A DNA stretch of 64,000 nt from Aquimarina sp. AU58 (lineage in GTDB: Bacteria > Bacteroidota > Bacteroidia > Flavobacteriales > Flavobacteriaceae). Positions within the stretch are counted from its first letter, which is position 1. Every line of letters begins with the position of its first letter. The stretch lies in assembly GCF_900312745.1 (NCBI RefSeq), contig NZ_OMPD01000007.1, positions 68,523 to 132,522 on the forward strand. Direction: 5' to 3'. Shown in pieces: positions 1-8,294 of this stretch. Below the pieces are notes generated by a model. It saw nothing but the letters and a program-made list of their open reading frames with translations. It was not told where the DNA came from and made no database searches. The translations under genes and the position numbers were made by a program.

Positions 1-1506
1 AAGTATTGCAATTGGTGTATCAGATCCCATAGAACCAATGGGTTCTTTACCTAATTGCCCCATAGGAGAAATAATAGTGTCTATATCTTCTTGAGTATAT
101 CCAAATATTTGTTTTCGTTTGGCAACAGTTTCTTCACCTAAAAACAAAGGGCAATCATTATAAGGTATATCTTTTAAATGTACCAGATTATCATCCAACC
201 ATTCTCGATAGGGATGTTTTGCTGCGATTTCTTCTTTAATTTCTTCATCATTCACAATTCTACCTTCATCCATATTAACCAAGAACATTTTTCCAGGTTC
301 TAACCTTCCGTGATATTCGATATTATTTGGTTTAATATCTACTACTCCCGTTTCTGAAGACATGATTACATACCCGTCTTTGGTTACACTATAACGAGAG
401 GGTCTTAATCCATTTCTATCTAACACTGCTCCTATATAATTACCGTCTGTAAAAGGAATTGAAGCAGGGCCATCCCATGGCTCCATAGAACAAGAATTAT
501 ATTCATAAAAGGCTTTCTTAGCCTCAGACATTTCAGGATTTTTCTCCCAGGCTTCTGGCACCATCATCATCATGACTTCTGGCAATGATCTCCCTGTCAT
601 TAATAACAATTCTACAACCATATCCATAGAAGCCGAATCTGATTTACCTTTTAATACCACCGGAAGTATTTTTTTGATATCCTCCCCAAACCAATCGCTC
701 TCTAATAACTCTTCTCTAGATCGCATTCTGGTTACATTCCCTCTTAGGGTATTAATCTCACCATTATGACACATATATCGAAAAGGTTGTGCTAGATCCC
801 AGGTTGGGAATGTATTGGTCGAGAAACGTTGATGTACCAAAGCCAATCGAGTGACTACTTTTGGATTCAATAAATCTTTATAATACAACTTAATATCTTC
901 TGGCATCAATAAACCTTTAAATATCAAGGTTTTTGTAGACAAACTAGGTAGATAGAAAAACTTATTTTCTGATAATTTAGATTCATATATAGTATGCTCT
1001 GTTACTTTCCGTGCTATAAATAGTTTTAGATTAAAGTCAAAATAATTTTGATCTTCATTTTCTTTACCAATAAATATTTGTTTTATAAATGGCTCTGTTG
1101 TTGCTGCAATCTCACCAATATGAATATGATCCACAGGAACATCTCTCCACCCCAATAAAACAAGCCCTTGATCAATAATATTTTGTTCGAAGGTATCTAT
1201 ACAAAACTGTCTTTGATTTTCTTTCTTAGGTAAGAAAACATTACTTACTGCATATTCTCCGGCAGCTGGTAATTTGAAATCACAATGCTCGGTAAAAAAA
1301 TCATGTGGTATATCAATTAGAATCCCCGCTCCATCTCCTGTCTTTCCATCTGCACTTACAGCGCCTCGATGCTCTAGTTTTTCAAGAATCTCTAATGCTT
1401 TATGAATAATGTCGTTTGATTTCTTCCCTTCTAAGCTACAAATGAATCCTGCACCACATGCGTCATGCTCAAATTCTGGTAGATACATTCCTTGTTTCTT
1501 CATCAT
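1..1506 (-). CDS. gltB: Glutamate synthase large subunit, N-terminal part (truncated by window edge)
   Basis: The reading frame on the minus strand is open from ATG at 1506 to the window edge, about 500 residues. It begins MMKKQGMYLPEFEHDACGAGF, so a short propeptide precedes the Cys that acts as nucleophile in class II glutamine amidotransferases of GltB. Further family signatures are EHRGAVSADGKTGDGAG, HQRFSTNTFPTW, MCHNGEINTLRGN and EPWDGPASIPFTDG. The enzyme transfers the glutamine amide to 2-oxoglutarate to make glutamate. The FMN/Fe-S synthase half lies outside the window. A second in-frame ATG at 1503 is an equally possible start. It faces away from glnK-amt, which fits shared nitrogen control, and its leader contains a terminator-like hairpin. 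Confidence 0.95.
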   Translation of the reverse strand, partial: MMKKQGMYLPEFEHDACGAGFICSLEGKKSNDIIHKALEILEKLEHRGAVSADGKTGDGAGILIDIPHDFFTEHCDFKLPAAGEYAVSNVFLPKKENQRQFCIDTFEQNIIDQGLVLLGWRDVPVDHIHIGEIAATTEPFIKQIFIGKENEDQNYFDFNLKLFIARKVTEHTIYESKLSENKFFYLPSLSTKTLIFKGLLMPEDIKLYYKDLLNPKVVTRLALVHQRFSTNTFPTWDLAQPFRYMCHNGEINTLRGNVTRMRSREELLESDWFGEDIKKILPVVLKGKSDSASMDMVVELLLMTGRSLPEVMMMMVPEAWEKNPEMSEAKKAFYEYNSCSMEPWDGPASIPFTDGNYIGAVLDRNGLRPSRYSVTKDGYVIMSSETGVVDIKPNNIEYHGRLEPGKMFLVNMDEGRIVNDEEIKEEIAAKHPYREWLDDNLVHLKDIPYNDCPLFLGEETVAKRKQIFGYTQEDIDTIISPMGQLGKEPIGSMGSDTPIAIL

Positions 1507-1606
1507 ATTTTCTGATCTAAAAGTGTTTCAAGCAGATGAAATTAACAAATCATTAAGTATAGAGAAAGAAAAAAACTGCTTTCGTAATCACTTTTCTGAG
1601 CTACAT

Positions 1607-1650
1607 AAAAAAAGCCCCTTCAGAATAAAATAATCACAAAATAAGGGCTT
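1607..1650 (-). terminator. Terminator-like hairpin in the gltB leader (possible attenuator)
   Basis: On the minus strand AAGCCCTT (1650-1643) pairs with AAGGGGCTT (1620-1612; one extra base) and runs into seven T (1613-1607). It lies about 100 bases upstream of the gltB start, in the gltB direction, with no gene between it and the divergent glnK. The T run is on the minus strand only. That makes it a premature terminator for the gltB transcript rather than the end of another gene. Confidence 0.6.
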
Positions 1651-1675
1651 CTAATTATGAATTTGACAATGCGTT

Positions 1676-1695
1676 TTTAGGTAAAAAAACCTAAA
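1676..1695 (-). promoter_or_regulatory. Small hairpin upstream of the leader terminator
   Basis: TTTAGGT and ACCTAAA form a perfect 7-bp stem around a 6-base homopolymer loop. It sits just upstream of the leader terminator in the gltB direction, so it could belong to a switch in the leader. No pairing partner that would break the terminator stem is obvious to me, so a regulatory role is inference. Confidence 0.3.
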
Positions 1696-1724
1696 TAAAT
1701 CAAGAATCAGAACCAAATCACATA

Positions 1725-1762
1725 CAACTGATTATCAGTTGATTTTAACGAAAACGTTTTCG
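1725..1762. promoter_or_regulatory. Two operator-like palindromes in the gltB/glnK divergent region
   Basis: CAACTGA-TTA-TCAGTTG (1725-1741) is a 17-bp palindrome. Eight bases on lies CGAAAACGTTTTCG (1749-1762), a perfect 14-bp palindrome with a central CG, the form of LacI/PurR-family operators. Both lie between the divergent nitrogen genes, about 190-245 bases from each start. The binding proteins are unknown. Confidence 0.4.
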
Positions 1763-1816
1763 ATAAAATTTTGAATATCTTAAGTATTAAATCATTATTT
1801 TTTTAGTGAAAAAATA

Positions 1817-1843
1817 TTTAACCCTAATTTTATTAGGGTTAAA
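1817..1843. repeat. Perfect 11-bp inverted repeat (hairpin)
   Basis: TTTAACCCTAA (1817-1827) and TTAGGGTTAAA (1833-1843) are exact complements around a 5-base loop. A-runs follow on the plus strand and T-rich sequence follows on the minus strand. It could be a weak terminator reading toward gltB, a 5'-UTR structure, or a DNA site. It is about 110 bases upstream of glnK. Confidence 0.4.
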
Positions 1844-1952
1844 AAACATAAAATGATAAAAATACACAAAACAACCCCATTTATTTGATAGTATATATTA
1901 AAAATATATAGTTTTGAATGTAATTCAATATTAATTTTAACTTTTATTCTTT

Positions 1953-2291
1953 ATGAAGAAAATAGAAGCAATTATCAGGAGATCAAAATACCGGGTTGTA
2001 AAAGAGGCCTTACACAATAAAGGTGTTATGTTTTTCTCGTATTGGGATGTAACCGGAGTTGGGCATGAACAAAAAGGAAGTGTCTATAGAGGAATTTCTT
2101 ATAGTACCACAGATATTCAAAGAAGGTATTTATCTATTGTTGTAAATGATGATTTTGAAGAAGTTGCAATCTCTGCAATTCTAGAAGCTGCAAAAACCGG
2201 AGAAGTTGGTGACGGAAAAATCTTTGTTTCCGACATCAAAGAGGCCTATAGAATTCGCACTTCGGAAAAGGGTGGTGAAACATTAAACTAA
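1953..2291 (+). CDS. glnK: P-II family nitrogen regulatory protein
   Basis: The protein is 112 residues, the normal P-II length. It has the MKKIEAIIRRSK start, a T-loop GHEQKGSVYRGISY with Gln40 at the 2-oxoglutarate site and Tyr50 near the usual modification position, and the GDGKIFV phosphate-binding strand. P-II proteins sense 2-oxoglutarate and ATP/ADP and block ammonium transporters when nitrogen is plentiful. It lies 66 bases upstream of the ammonium transporter gene, the classic glnK-amtB pair, so I call it GlnK rather than GlnB. The T-loop STTDI differs from the proteobacterial form, and I see no uridylyltransferase gene nearby. Confidence 0.93.
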   Translation: MKKIEAIIRRSKYRVVKEALHNKGVMFFSYWDVTGVGHEQKGSVYRGISYSTTDIQRRYLSIVVNDDFEEVAISAILEAAKTGEVGDGKIFVSDIKEAYRIRTSEKGGETLN

Positions 2292-2357
2292 TAGGTCTCA
2301 CTACTCACAAAAATTAACCAATCAAAAACTAAAAACAATTTTAATAGTAATTAAACT

Positions 2358-3608
2358 ATGGAACTTTTAACCACAAACAATGTATGGATGATGGTGTGTA
2401 CGGCACTTGTATTTTTCATGCACTTAGGATTTTCTTTTTTAGAAATAGGATTAACTCGTCAAAAAAACACAATTAATATATTATTCAAAAACGTATTTAT
2501 CATCTGTATAGGTTTATTATTATACTACATCGGTGGTTTTAATCTCATGTATCCAGGATTTGAGGATGGGGACATCGGTTTTTTAAAATTTGGAGGATTT
2601 GGTATTTCTGCTCCCGAGAATGGAATGACTCCCGAATATGCCAGTGGAGGGTATACCTGGTGGACAGATTTCTTGTTTCAGGGAATGTTTGCCGCTACCG
2701 CTGCTACTATAGTTTCTGGTGCGGTAGCAGAGCGTATTAAGTTAGGAGCATTTATGATATTTACTATACTATATGTAGGTTTAGTATACCCTATAGTAGG
2801 TTCCTGGCAATGGGGAAGCGGATTTTTATCTACTTTTAAGATTGGTGAAACTGAAGGGTTTTATGACTTTGCTGGCTCTACACTTGTACACTCTGTTGGT
2901 GGATGGGCCGCTATGGTAGCGATTATCTTATTAGGTGCAAGAATAGGTAAATACAGTTCTGAAGGAAAACCACAAGCTATCCCCGGGCACAATATACCTA
3001 TAGCCGCAGCTGGCGTACTTATTCTTTGGTTAGGGTGGTTTGGTTTTAATGGTGGATCTGTACTCTCTGCAGACCCAGCTAGCACCTCATTGGTATTAGT
3101 AACTACCTGCCTTGCAGCAGCAGCAGGTGGTATTGGGGCATTTGTACTTTCTACCGTCTTATATAAAAACTATGATCTTACCATGTTCCTAAATGGTATT
3201 CTGGGGGGATTGGTAGGGATAACAGCCGGGGCTGATCTCATGTCCCCAAACGAAGCTGTAATTATTGGTTTGTGTGCAGGTATAATCATTGTACTTGGCG
3301 TAGCACTGGTAGATACATTTAAACTAGACGACCCTGTAGGTGCAATAGCCGTTCATTTAATCTGTGGTATCTGGGGAACTATGGCTGTAGGGATTTTTGG
3401 GGCGAAAGCTGGATTTGATCAGTTCCTGGTTCAGGGGGTTGGTGTCCTTATTGTAGGAGCTTTTTGTTCAACAACTGCTTTTGTTATCATATTCATACTT
3501 AAGAAAACTATAGGAATCCGAGTTTCGGAAAAAGAAGAAATTGACGGATTAGACAATCACGAGCACGGTATGGATGCCTATCCTGATTTTAGAATTAACC
3601 AACATTAA
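2358..3608 (+). CDS. amtB: Ammonium transporter (Amt family)
   Basis: The protein is 416 residues with about eleven hydrophobic segments. Amt signatures include FFMHLGFSFLEIG near the start, DFAGSTLVHSVGGWAA, GGIGAFVLSTVLYKN and AVHLICGIWG. The two His of the conduction pore fit HSVGG and the later HLICG. It moves ammonium/ammonia across the inner membrane and is expected to be gated by the P-II protein encoded just upstream. The C-terminal tail is short and ends in a His/Asp/Glu-rich stretch (GLDNHEHGMDAYPDF). It is followed by a strong terminator, so glnK-amt is a two-gene unit. Confidence 0.95.
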   Translation: MELLTTNNVWMMVCTALVFFMHLGFSFLEIGLTRQKNTINILFKNVFIICIGLLLYYIGGFNLMYPGFEDGDIGFLKFGGFGISAPENGMTPEYASGGYTWWTDFLFQGMFAATAATIVSGAVAERIKLGAFMIFTILYVGLVYPIVGSWQWGSGFLSTFKIGETEGFYDFAGSTLVHSVGGWAAMVAIILLGARIGKYSSEGKPQAIPGHNIPIAAAGVLILWLGWFGFNGGSVLSADPASTSLVLVTTCLAAAAGGIGAFVLSTVLYKNYDLTMFLNGILGGLVGITAGADLMSPNEAVIIGLCAGIIIVLGVALVDTFKLDDPVGAIAVHLICGIWGTMAVGIFGAKAGFDQFLVQGVGVLIVGAFCSTTAFVIIFILKKTIGIRVSEKEEIDGLDNHEHGMDAYPDFRINQH

Positions 3609-3643
3609 AAAACAATAAAGACCCAAACTGTTTTTTTATTAAT

Positions 3644-3679
3644 GAGCTTTCTTATAGTATTTAGGAAGCTCTTTTTTTT
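3644..3679 (+). terminator. Terminator of glnK-amt
   Basis: GAGCTTTC (3644-3651) pairs with GGAAGCTC (3664-3671; G-T at one pair), followed by eight T. The T run overlaps the 3' end of the convergent histidine kinase gene. Confidence 0.85.
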
Positions 3680-5903
3680 AATCTTTCTTTAAAGAAAAGG
3701 ACAAAATCTTTTGAAATAAATCACTTCGTTTATATGGTTTAGTAATAATCCCATTCATCCCTGATTGATGAACCTTTGTAATCACCCTTTCTAAATCAAC
3801 GGCTGTTAATGCCATAATAGTAACATCTTTATTAAACTCTCTTATTTTTTGAGTCGTTTCAAAACCATCCTGTTCTGGCATATGAATATCCATAAAAATC
3901 ACGTCGTAGTCATTTTTTTGTGTTAATAGTACAGCATCAAAACCATTATCTACTGTTGTACATATCGCTCCTGCGCTTTCTAAAATCTTTTTTGTAATCA
4001 TTAGATTAATCGTATTATCATCCACAACCAACATACTATAACCATCTAGTACGTTAGCATAATCTTTATCATTTACCATTGGTATGTTTGTATTCTCTAG
4101 GTTTCGTTCCATTTCAATCTCAAAAGAAAACGAAGTTCCCTTACCTTCTTCAGATTCTACAACTATAGAAGATTTATACAAATCTTCTATAAACCTTTTT
4201 ACGATATACAACCCTAACCCAGAGCCTCCTTTGTGTTTATCTATATGATGTATCCCTTTAAATCCGTCAAATACATCTGATATCAATTCTTTTTTAATTC
4301 CAATCCCATCATCTTTTACTGTAAAACGAAGTCTGGTCATATTTTCGAAACTTGCAATTTGCGTAAGTTCTATCCAGATATTTCCGTCTGTAGTAAATTT
4401 AATGGCATTAGAAATAAGGTTGATAAAAATCTGAGAAAGCTTTAAACGGTCATCCAGAACATTTGTTTCTACATCATCTGCTATATTGATATGTAATTTT
4501 GTATTACTCTTACGCAATTGATATGAAAACGAATTACAAATATTCATTAGCATTTCATCTAAGGAAAAAGCATCTTTATTTAACCTCACATTCCCCAGGC
4601 GAAACTTAGAATATTCTAAAGCATTATTTACCAATCCTGATAAATGATTATTCGAAAATTTTAATGTACTTAAAAATTCTTTCCTTTGTTTTTGATTCTT
4701 TGTATTTTCTATGATTTCTACCAATCCTTGTATCGTATAAATAGGCGTTCTTAATTCATGGCTCATTATAGAAAAAAATTGATTGCGTTCTTCATCAACA
4801 GTTAATAACTCGGCATTTTTTTCTTTCAATTCTTCATTAATTCTATGCTTATGATTGTTAGACCTGTATACATAGACACTAAAAATAATTGCCAACAACA
4901 ACAAAAACCCTGTCAAAAAACTGATCTGAAAATAACTTTTTTGAATCTGAATATTTTTCTCATTGATAATAGAAAGTTGCTCGATATCTTTTTTATTCTT
5001 GGCTATTTCATAAATAAAAATATCAGCGTTAGAAGCACGTCTTTTCAGTTTTTTAATATAAGACTCCTGATATTTATTTGATAATACCTGGTAATAAGAC
5101 ACCGAGTCCATGTTTTTATCATACTCATAAAAATAGCGTGCTTTGTATTGTTGTATCAATCTTAAATACTCATCCCGTTCTCTTTGTACAAAAAAGAGAG
5201 AATCTCTTTCTATTTCATTTAGCAACCGATACGATTTCTGATAATCTATACCTTTTTCCATTAATGCCATTGCGAAATATATCTTTAGTTCGTTTCTCAC
5301 AACATCATTAATGACATGTATACTTTCCTTTGACATCTTTGTAAAATCATAATCATCAAGATCGGATAGTACCTTTCTGGAAATGGAAATCACCTGCTTA
5401 AAGTTACTTCTATTCATTTCGCTTATGATATAATCAAGGTGATGGAAAAATATAATACCATTGTCACTCTTCTCATTATAATCAAGATACTTCTGATATA
5501 GACTATCTAACTCTTTATACCTATTTGTTTCTCTAAACAATCTTAATATAAATACTTTAATCTTGGATTCATAAGAATTACCTGGTATCCTTTTTGAAAT
5601 TTCCTTAGCTTTAAATATGTAATTTGCTGCTGCATTCGGTTTTCCCGAAGTCATAAAAATCAGTCCGTAGTTATAATTATAGGACAACAAAAACTCATCA
5701 TCAGGTTCTGATTTCTTATGATTAAAAATTGTATCTAAAAAAATTCTGGCCTCGACAATGCTATCATTCCTTATCAAACGATAAATGGTATTGTCAATTT
5801 CTAAAGTTGATTTTTCAATCTTTTCTTTTTTTTGAGCAACACTACAAATACTCCAAAAAATTAACAGAATAACTACATTTATTTTAAAAATTTTCACACA
5901 CAT
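3678..5903 (-). CDS. Hybrid sensor histidine kinase/response regulator
   Basis: I place the start at the ATG at 5903, because MCVKIFKINVVILLIFW...SVAQ then forms a normal signal peptide. A start at 5945 would add 14 hydrophobic residues. Domains in order are: about 300 residues of helical, TPR-like periplasmic sensor; one membrane segment (ISFLTGFLLLLAIIFSVYVY); a HisKA box FFSIMSHELRTPIYTIQG with the phospho-accepting His; a HATPase domain (NLISNAIKFT, DDGIGI, GGSGLGLYIV); and a C-terminal receiver domain (VVDDNTINLMITKK, acceptor Asp in FMDIHMPEQDG). No DNA-binding output domain follows, so the phosphate probably passes to a separate partner. The stimulus is unknown. Confidence 0.9.
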   Translation of the reverse strand: MCVKIFKINVVILLIFWSICSVAQKKEKIEKSTLEIDNTIYRLIRNDSIVEARIFLDTIFNHKKSEPDDEFLLSYNYNYGLIFMTSGKPNAAANYIFKAKEISKRIPGNSYESKIKVFILRLFRETNRYKELDSLYQKYLDYNEKSDNGIIFFHHLDYIISEMNRSNFKQVISISRKVLSDLDDYDFTKMSKESIHVINDVVRNELKIYFAMALMEKGIDYQKSYRLLNEIERDSLFFVQRERDEYLRLIQQYKARYFYEYDKNMDSVSYYQVLSNKYQESYIKKLKRRASNADIFIYEIAKNKKDIEQLSIINEKNIQIQKSYFQISFLTGFLLLLAIIFSVYVYRSNNHKHRINEELKEKNAELLTVDEERNQFFSIMSHELRTPIYTIQGLVEIIENTKNQKQRKEFLSTLKFSNNHLSGLVNNALEYSKFRLGNVRLNKDAFSLDEMLMNICNSFSYQLRKSNTKLHINIADDVETNVLDDRLKLSQIFINLISNAIKFTTDGNIWIELTQIASFENMTRLRFTVKDDGIGIKKELISDVFDGFKGIHHIDKHKGGSGLGLYIVKRFIEDLYKSSIVVESEEGKGTSFSFEIEMERNLENTNIPMVNDKDYANVLDGYSMLVVDDNTINLMITKKILESAGAICTTVDNGFDAVLLTQKNDYDVIFMDIHMPEQDGFETTQKIREFNKDVTIMALTAVDLERVITKVHQSGMNGIITKPYKRSDLFQKILSFSLKKD

Positions 5904-6080
5904 ACCCCATATTATCAAAAAAACCACTACAACAATATAAAACAATATCTTCTTATTTCTATATTATTTTACGGTTTTCCAGTACAAAAACAACATTTTT
6001 TTTATCATTCACCCTCAAGAGTTTACGCTATTCTGTTACTTTTAAGGGTATTACCATTGCTGAAGAGTAAAAAAAATCAT

Positions 6081-6108
6081 AAAAAAAAGCCTGAATAAAT
6101 ATTCAGGC
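6081..6108 (-). terminator. Terminator of the DUF4870 gene
   Basis: GCCTGAATAAATATTCAGGC (6089-6108) is a perfect hairpin. On the minus strand it is followed by eight T (6088-6081). It lies about 55 bases past the stop of the DUF4870 gene. Confidence 0.85.
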
Positions 6109-6161
6109 AATCTATTGATACAATTACTAAGTACGGTATTCTAATTACTTCATATTAGCAA

Positions 6162-6500
6162 TTATTTAATGATTTGCATAGATAATGGATATGAAGGTTC
6201 TTCTCCATTATTTGCTTTTATAGCATTAATGATAGGAAATATAAAACATAATAGTGCAATAAGAGCTAACCCTAATAATCCCAGTCCAAATAATAATATT
6301 AAAGGAACACATACGATTGCATAAATAAACATACTTATCTGAAAATTCATAATTGATTTTCCATGCTCATCCATAGCCGAAACTCTTTCTCTCTGGGTTA
6401 ACCATAATATTAAGGGTACTATAAATCCTCCAAATCCTGTGATAAGGTCTAATAATTGTGATAAATGGGTAATAACTAGTAATGATCTGTCCTGTCTCAT
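6162..6500 (-). CDS. DUF4870 (Tic20-like) membrane protein
   Basis: The protein is 112 residues. It starts MRQDRSLLVITHLSQLLDLI, then has a first membrane segment (GFGGFIVPLILWLTQ), the family motif HGKSIMNFQIS, and two more membrane segments. It ends in a short polar tail. This pattern matches DUF4870 proteins, small inner-membrane proteins of unknown function. It stands alone, with a terminator behind it and a gap of about 260 bases to the divergent LRR gene. Confidence 0.85.
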   Translation of the reverse strand: MRQDRSLLVITHLSQLLDLITGFGGFIVPLILWLTQRERVSAMDEHGKSIMNFQISMFIYAIVCVPLILLFGLGLLGLALIALLCFIFPIINAIKANNGEEPSYPLSMQIIK

Positions 6501-6761
6501 GATTTATACGTTTTTGGTTGATGATTGATGAAATTGCTAAAAATATTAGCATTCTATACTTATATGACGATAAAAATAGCAATTTGTTACAGTATATGTA
6601 CAAAATATGTATTGTACCTATTACTAAAATTAAAGAGGTTTTCATGAAGAAAAACCTAGATATTAGCAGTTTAAAATCTAGTGTCTATATTTTTTTCTTT
6701 TAAAATAGCATAATTTATTACTATTTTAGAAAACTTTTAATTCGCCTAAAATTTTATCTCA

Positions 6762-8069
6762 ATGCGATTATTTATATTGATATTCATAATATCTTTCTTC
6801 CAATCTTATGGTCAACTTATTATTGAAGAAGTTGCTCCACCAAAGGAAAAGGAAAAAGAAATTAAAAGCATTACAATTAATCTTATAGCATCAAAAAAAA
6901 TACCCACAGATATTAATCAATATCAAATAATAAGAGTTAGTGGGTATGAGCATTTAAGTGATGTTGATTTTAAACTTCTTCTACATGATTCTCTTGAGAG
7001 CTTAACTATTTTGGGGTTTGGAGTTAAAGCTACAACGAACTCTCTTCCTCCTGCTTTAGGTCAAGCTACTAATCTTAAACGGTTAAAAATCAGAGGTAGA
7101 AAATTTAAAAAAATACCTAAAGAAATTGAAAATCTTAAAAAGCTAGAATCGTTACATATCGATAGTTCTCATTTCCTTGAAACTCTACCAAAAGAAATTT
7201 GTCAATTAAAAAGTTTAAAATCTCTACATGTAGGTTCTTTTGCTTTAAAAAGTATTCCTGAGGAAATCGGAAATTTATCAAATCTGGAGTCACTTATACT
7301 GGATCCTGTTTCGCTAACAAATGATTTAATAGCATTACCAGAAAGTATCAAGAACTTAAAAAAACTTAAAAAACTCAAAGTTTACTCTGGTGAACTGAAT
7401 TCGATTCCTGAAGGGTTATCTGAATTAACAGCTCTTGTTGATTTAAATTTATATGGTAAATTCAGTAAGCTTCCCACTAATTTATCTAATTTGACAAACC
7501 TTAATACCCTCCGTATTCGCAGTCCACAATTGATAGGTGTATTTCCTGGAATAGATAAACTTAAAAAGCTAAAAAAACTTGATTTTTCCTTATCGGGTAT
7601 GAAAAATAACCAATTGGACATTTCTGGTATGTCGAACTTGTCATCTATACTTATTTATCTTTATACAGATGAATCCATTAGTTTTAAAGCTAATACATCT
7701 GAAAAACTTACTAAGCTATTTATTTCTGGCAATAAATTAAAATCTATAGAAGGTTTAGATAACTTGGCAAATATCACTCATTTATCTATAGAGTACACTA
7801 GCATAAAAGATGTTCCTGCTTCAATATTTAAACTTAAAAACCTGAAATATCTCAGGATTTCCAACTCTCAAATTAAAGTATTTCCTAAAAACCTGGAGAA
7901 CAATAAAGAGTTAAAAGAAATTGACCTTAATACTAACAAAATTTCTGGTAAAATCCCTTTGACTCTTTTAAAATTACCAAATTTAAAAACAGTTATAATT
8001 AATCGTGGAAATGAAGAAATATCTAATCTGAAAGAAATAAAGGAAAAGGCAAAGTTTAAGATTTATTAA
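6762..8069 (+). CDS. Secreted leucine-rich repeat protein
   Basis: The protein is 435 residues with a signal peptide (MRLFILIFIISFFQSYGQ). From about residue 85 to the end it consists of LRR units of roughly 23 residues, for example LKSLHVGSFALKSIPEEIGN, LVDLNLYGKFSKLPTNLSNL and LKYLRISNSQIKVFPKNLEN. The pattern LxxLxLxxxxLxxIPxxIxxL is the bacterial/plant intracellular-type LRR. Such proteins bind other proteins or glycans in the periplasm or at the cell surface. No catalytic domain and no T9SS sorting domain are visible. It is flanked by untranslated gaps and looks monocistronic. Function unknown. Confidence 0.85.
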   Translation: MRLFILIFIISFFQSYGQLIIEEVAPPKEKEKEIKSITINLIASKKIPTDINQYQIIRVSGYEHLSDVDFKLLLHDSLESLTILGFGVKATTNSLPPALGQATNLKRLKIRGRKFKKIPKEIENLKKLESLHIDSSHFLETLPKEICQLKSLKSLHVGSFALKSIPEEIGNLSNLESLILDPVSLTNDLIALPESIKNLKKLKKLKVYSGELNSIPEGLSELTALVDLNLYGKFSKLPTNLSNLTNLNTLRIRSPQLIGVFPGIDKLKKLKKLDFSLSGMKNNQLDISGMSNLSSILIYLYTDESISFKANTSEKLTKLFISGNKLKSIEGLDNLANITHLSIEYTSIKDVPASIFKLKNLKYLRISNSQIKVFPKNLENNKELKEIDLNTNKISGKIPLTLLKLPNLKTVIINRGNEEISNLKEIKEKAKFKIY

Positions 8070-8225
8070 AAAATTATGTAGAAACTTAAGTTCAATAAGT
8101 TTTATAACCACCATAACCAGTTCTATTTTTTTCACAATGATTTGCTTAAATATAGCATTAACAATGTATATGATTGAAAAATGGAGATTTGTTACAATAA
8201 TACATTAACACCATATATTTTAACT

Positions 8226-8257
8226 AAAAAAACACCTCGACACGAAGCCGAGGTGTT
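8226..8257 (-). terminator. Terminator of the T9SS protease gene
   Basis: AACACCTCG (8231-8239) pairs with CGAGGTGTT (8249-8257). On the minus strand the stem runs into a T tract (8230-8226). It lies about 40 bases beyond the protease stop codon. Confidence 0.85.
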
Positions 8258-8294
8258 TACTAATTACTAAATTTAATGTCTTCTATGTAAGATG

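Noticed and set aside
6367..6645. Minus-strand frame overlapping the DUF4870 start
   Set aside because: Different frame over the 5' part of a gene with clear family match.
6518..6703. Plus-strand 61-residue frame between DUF4870 and LRR genes
   Set aside because: Low-complexity A/T-rich frame with no domain and no promoter; probably chance.
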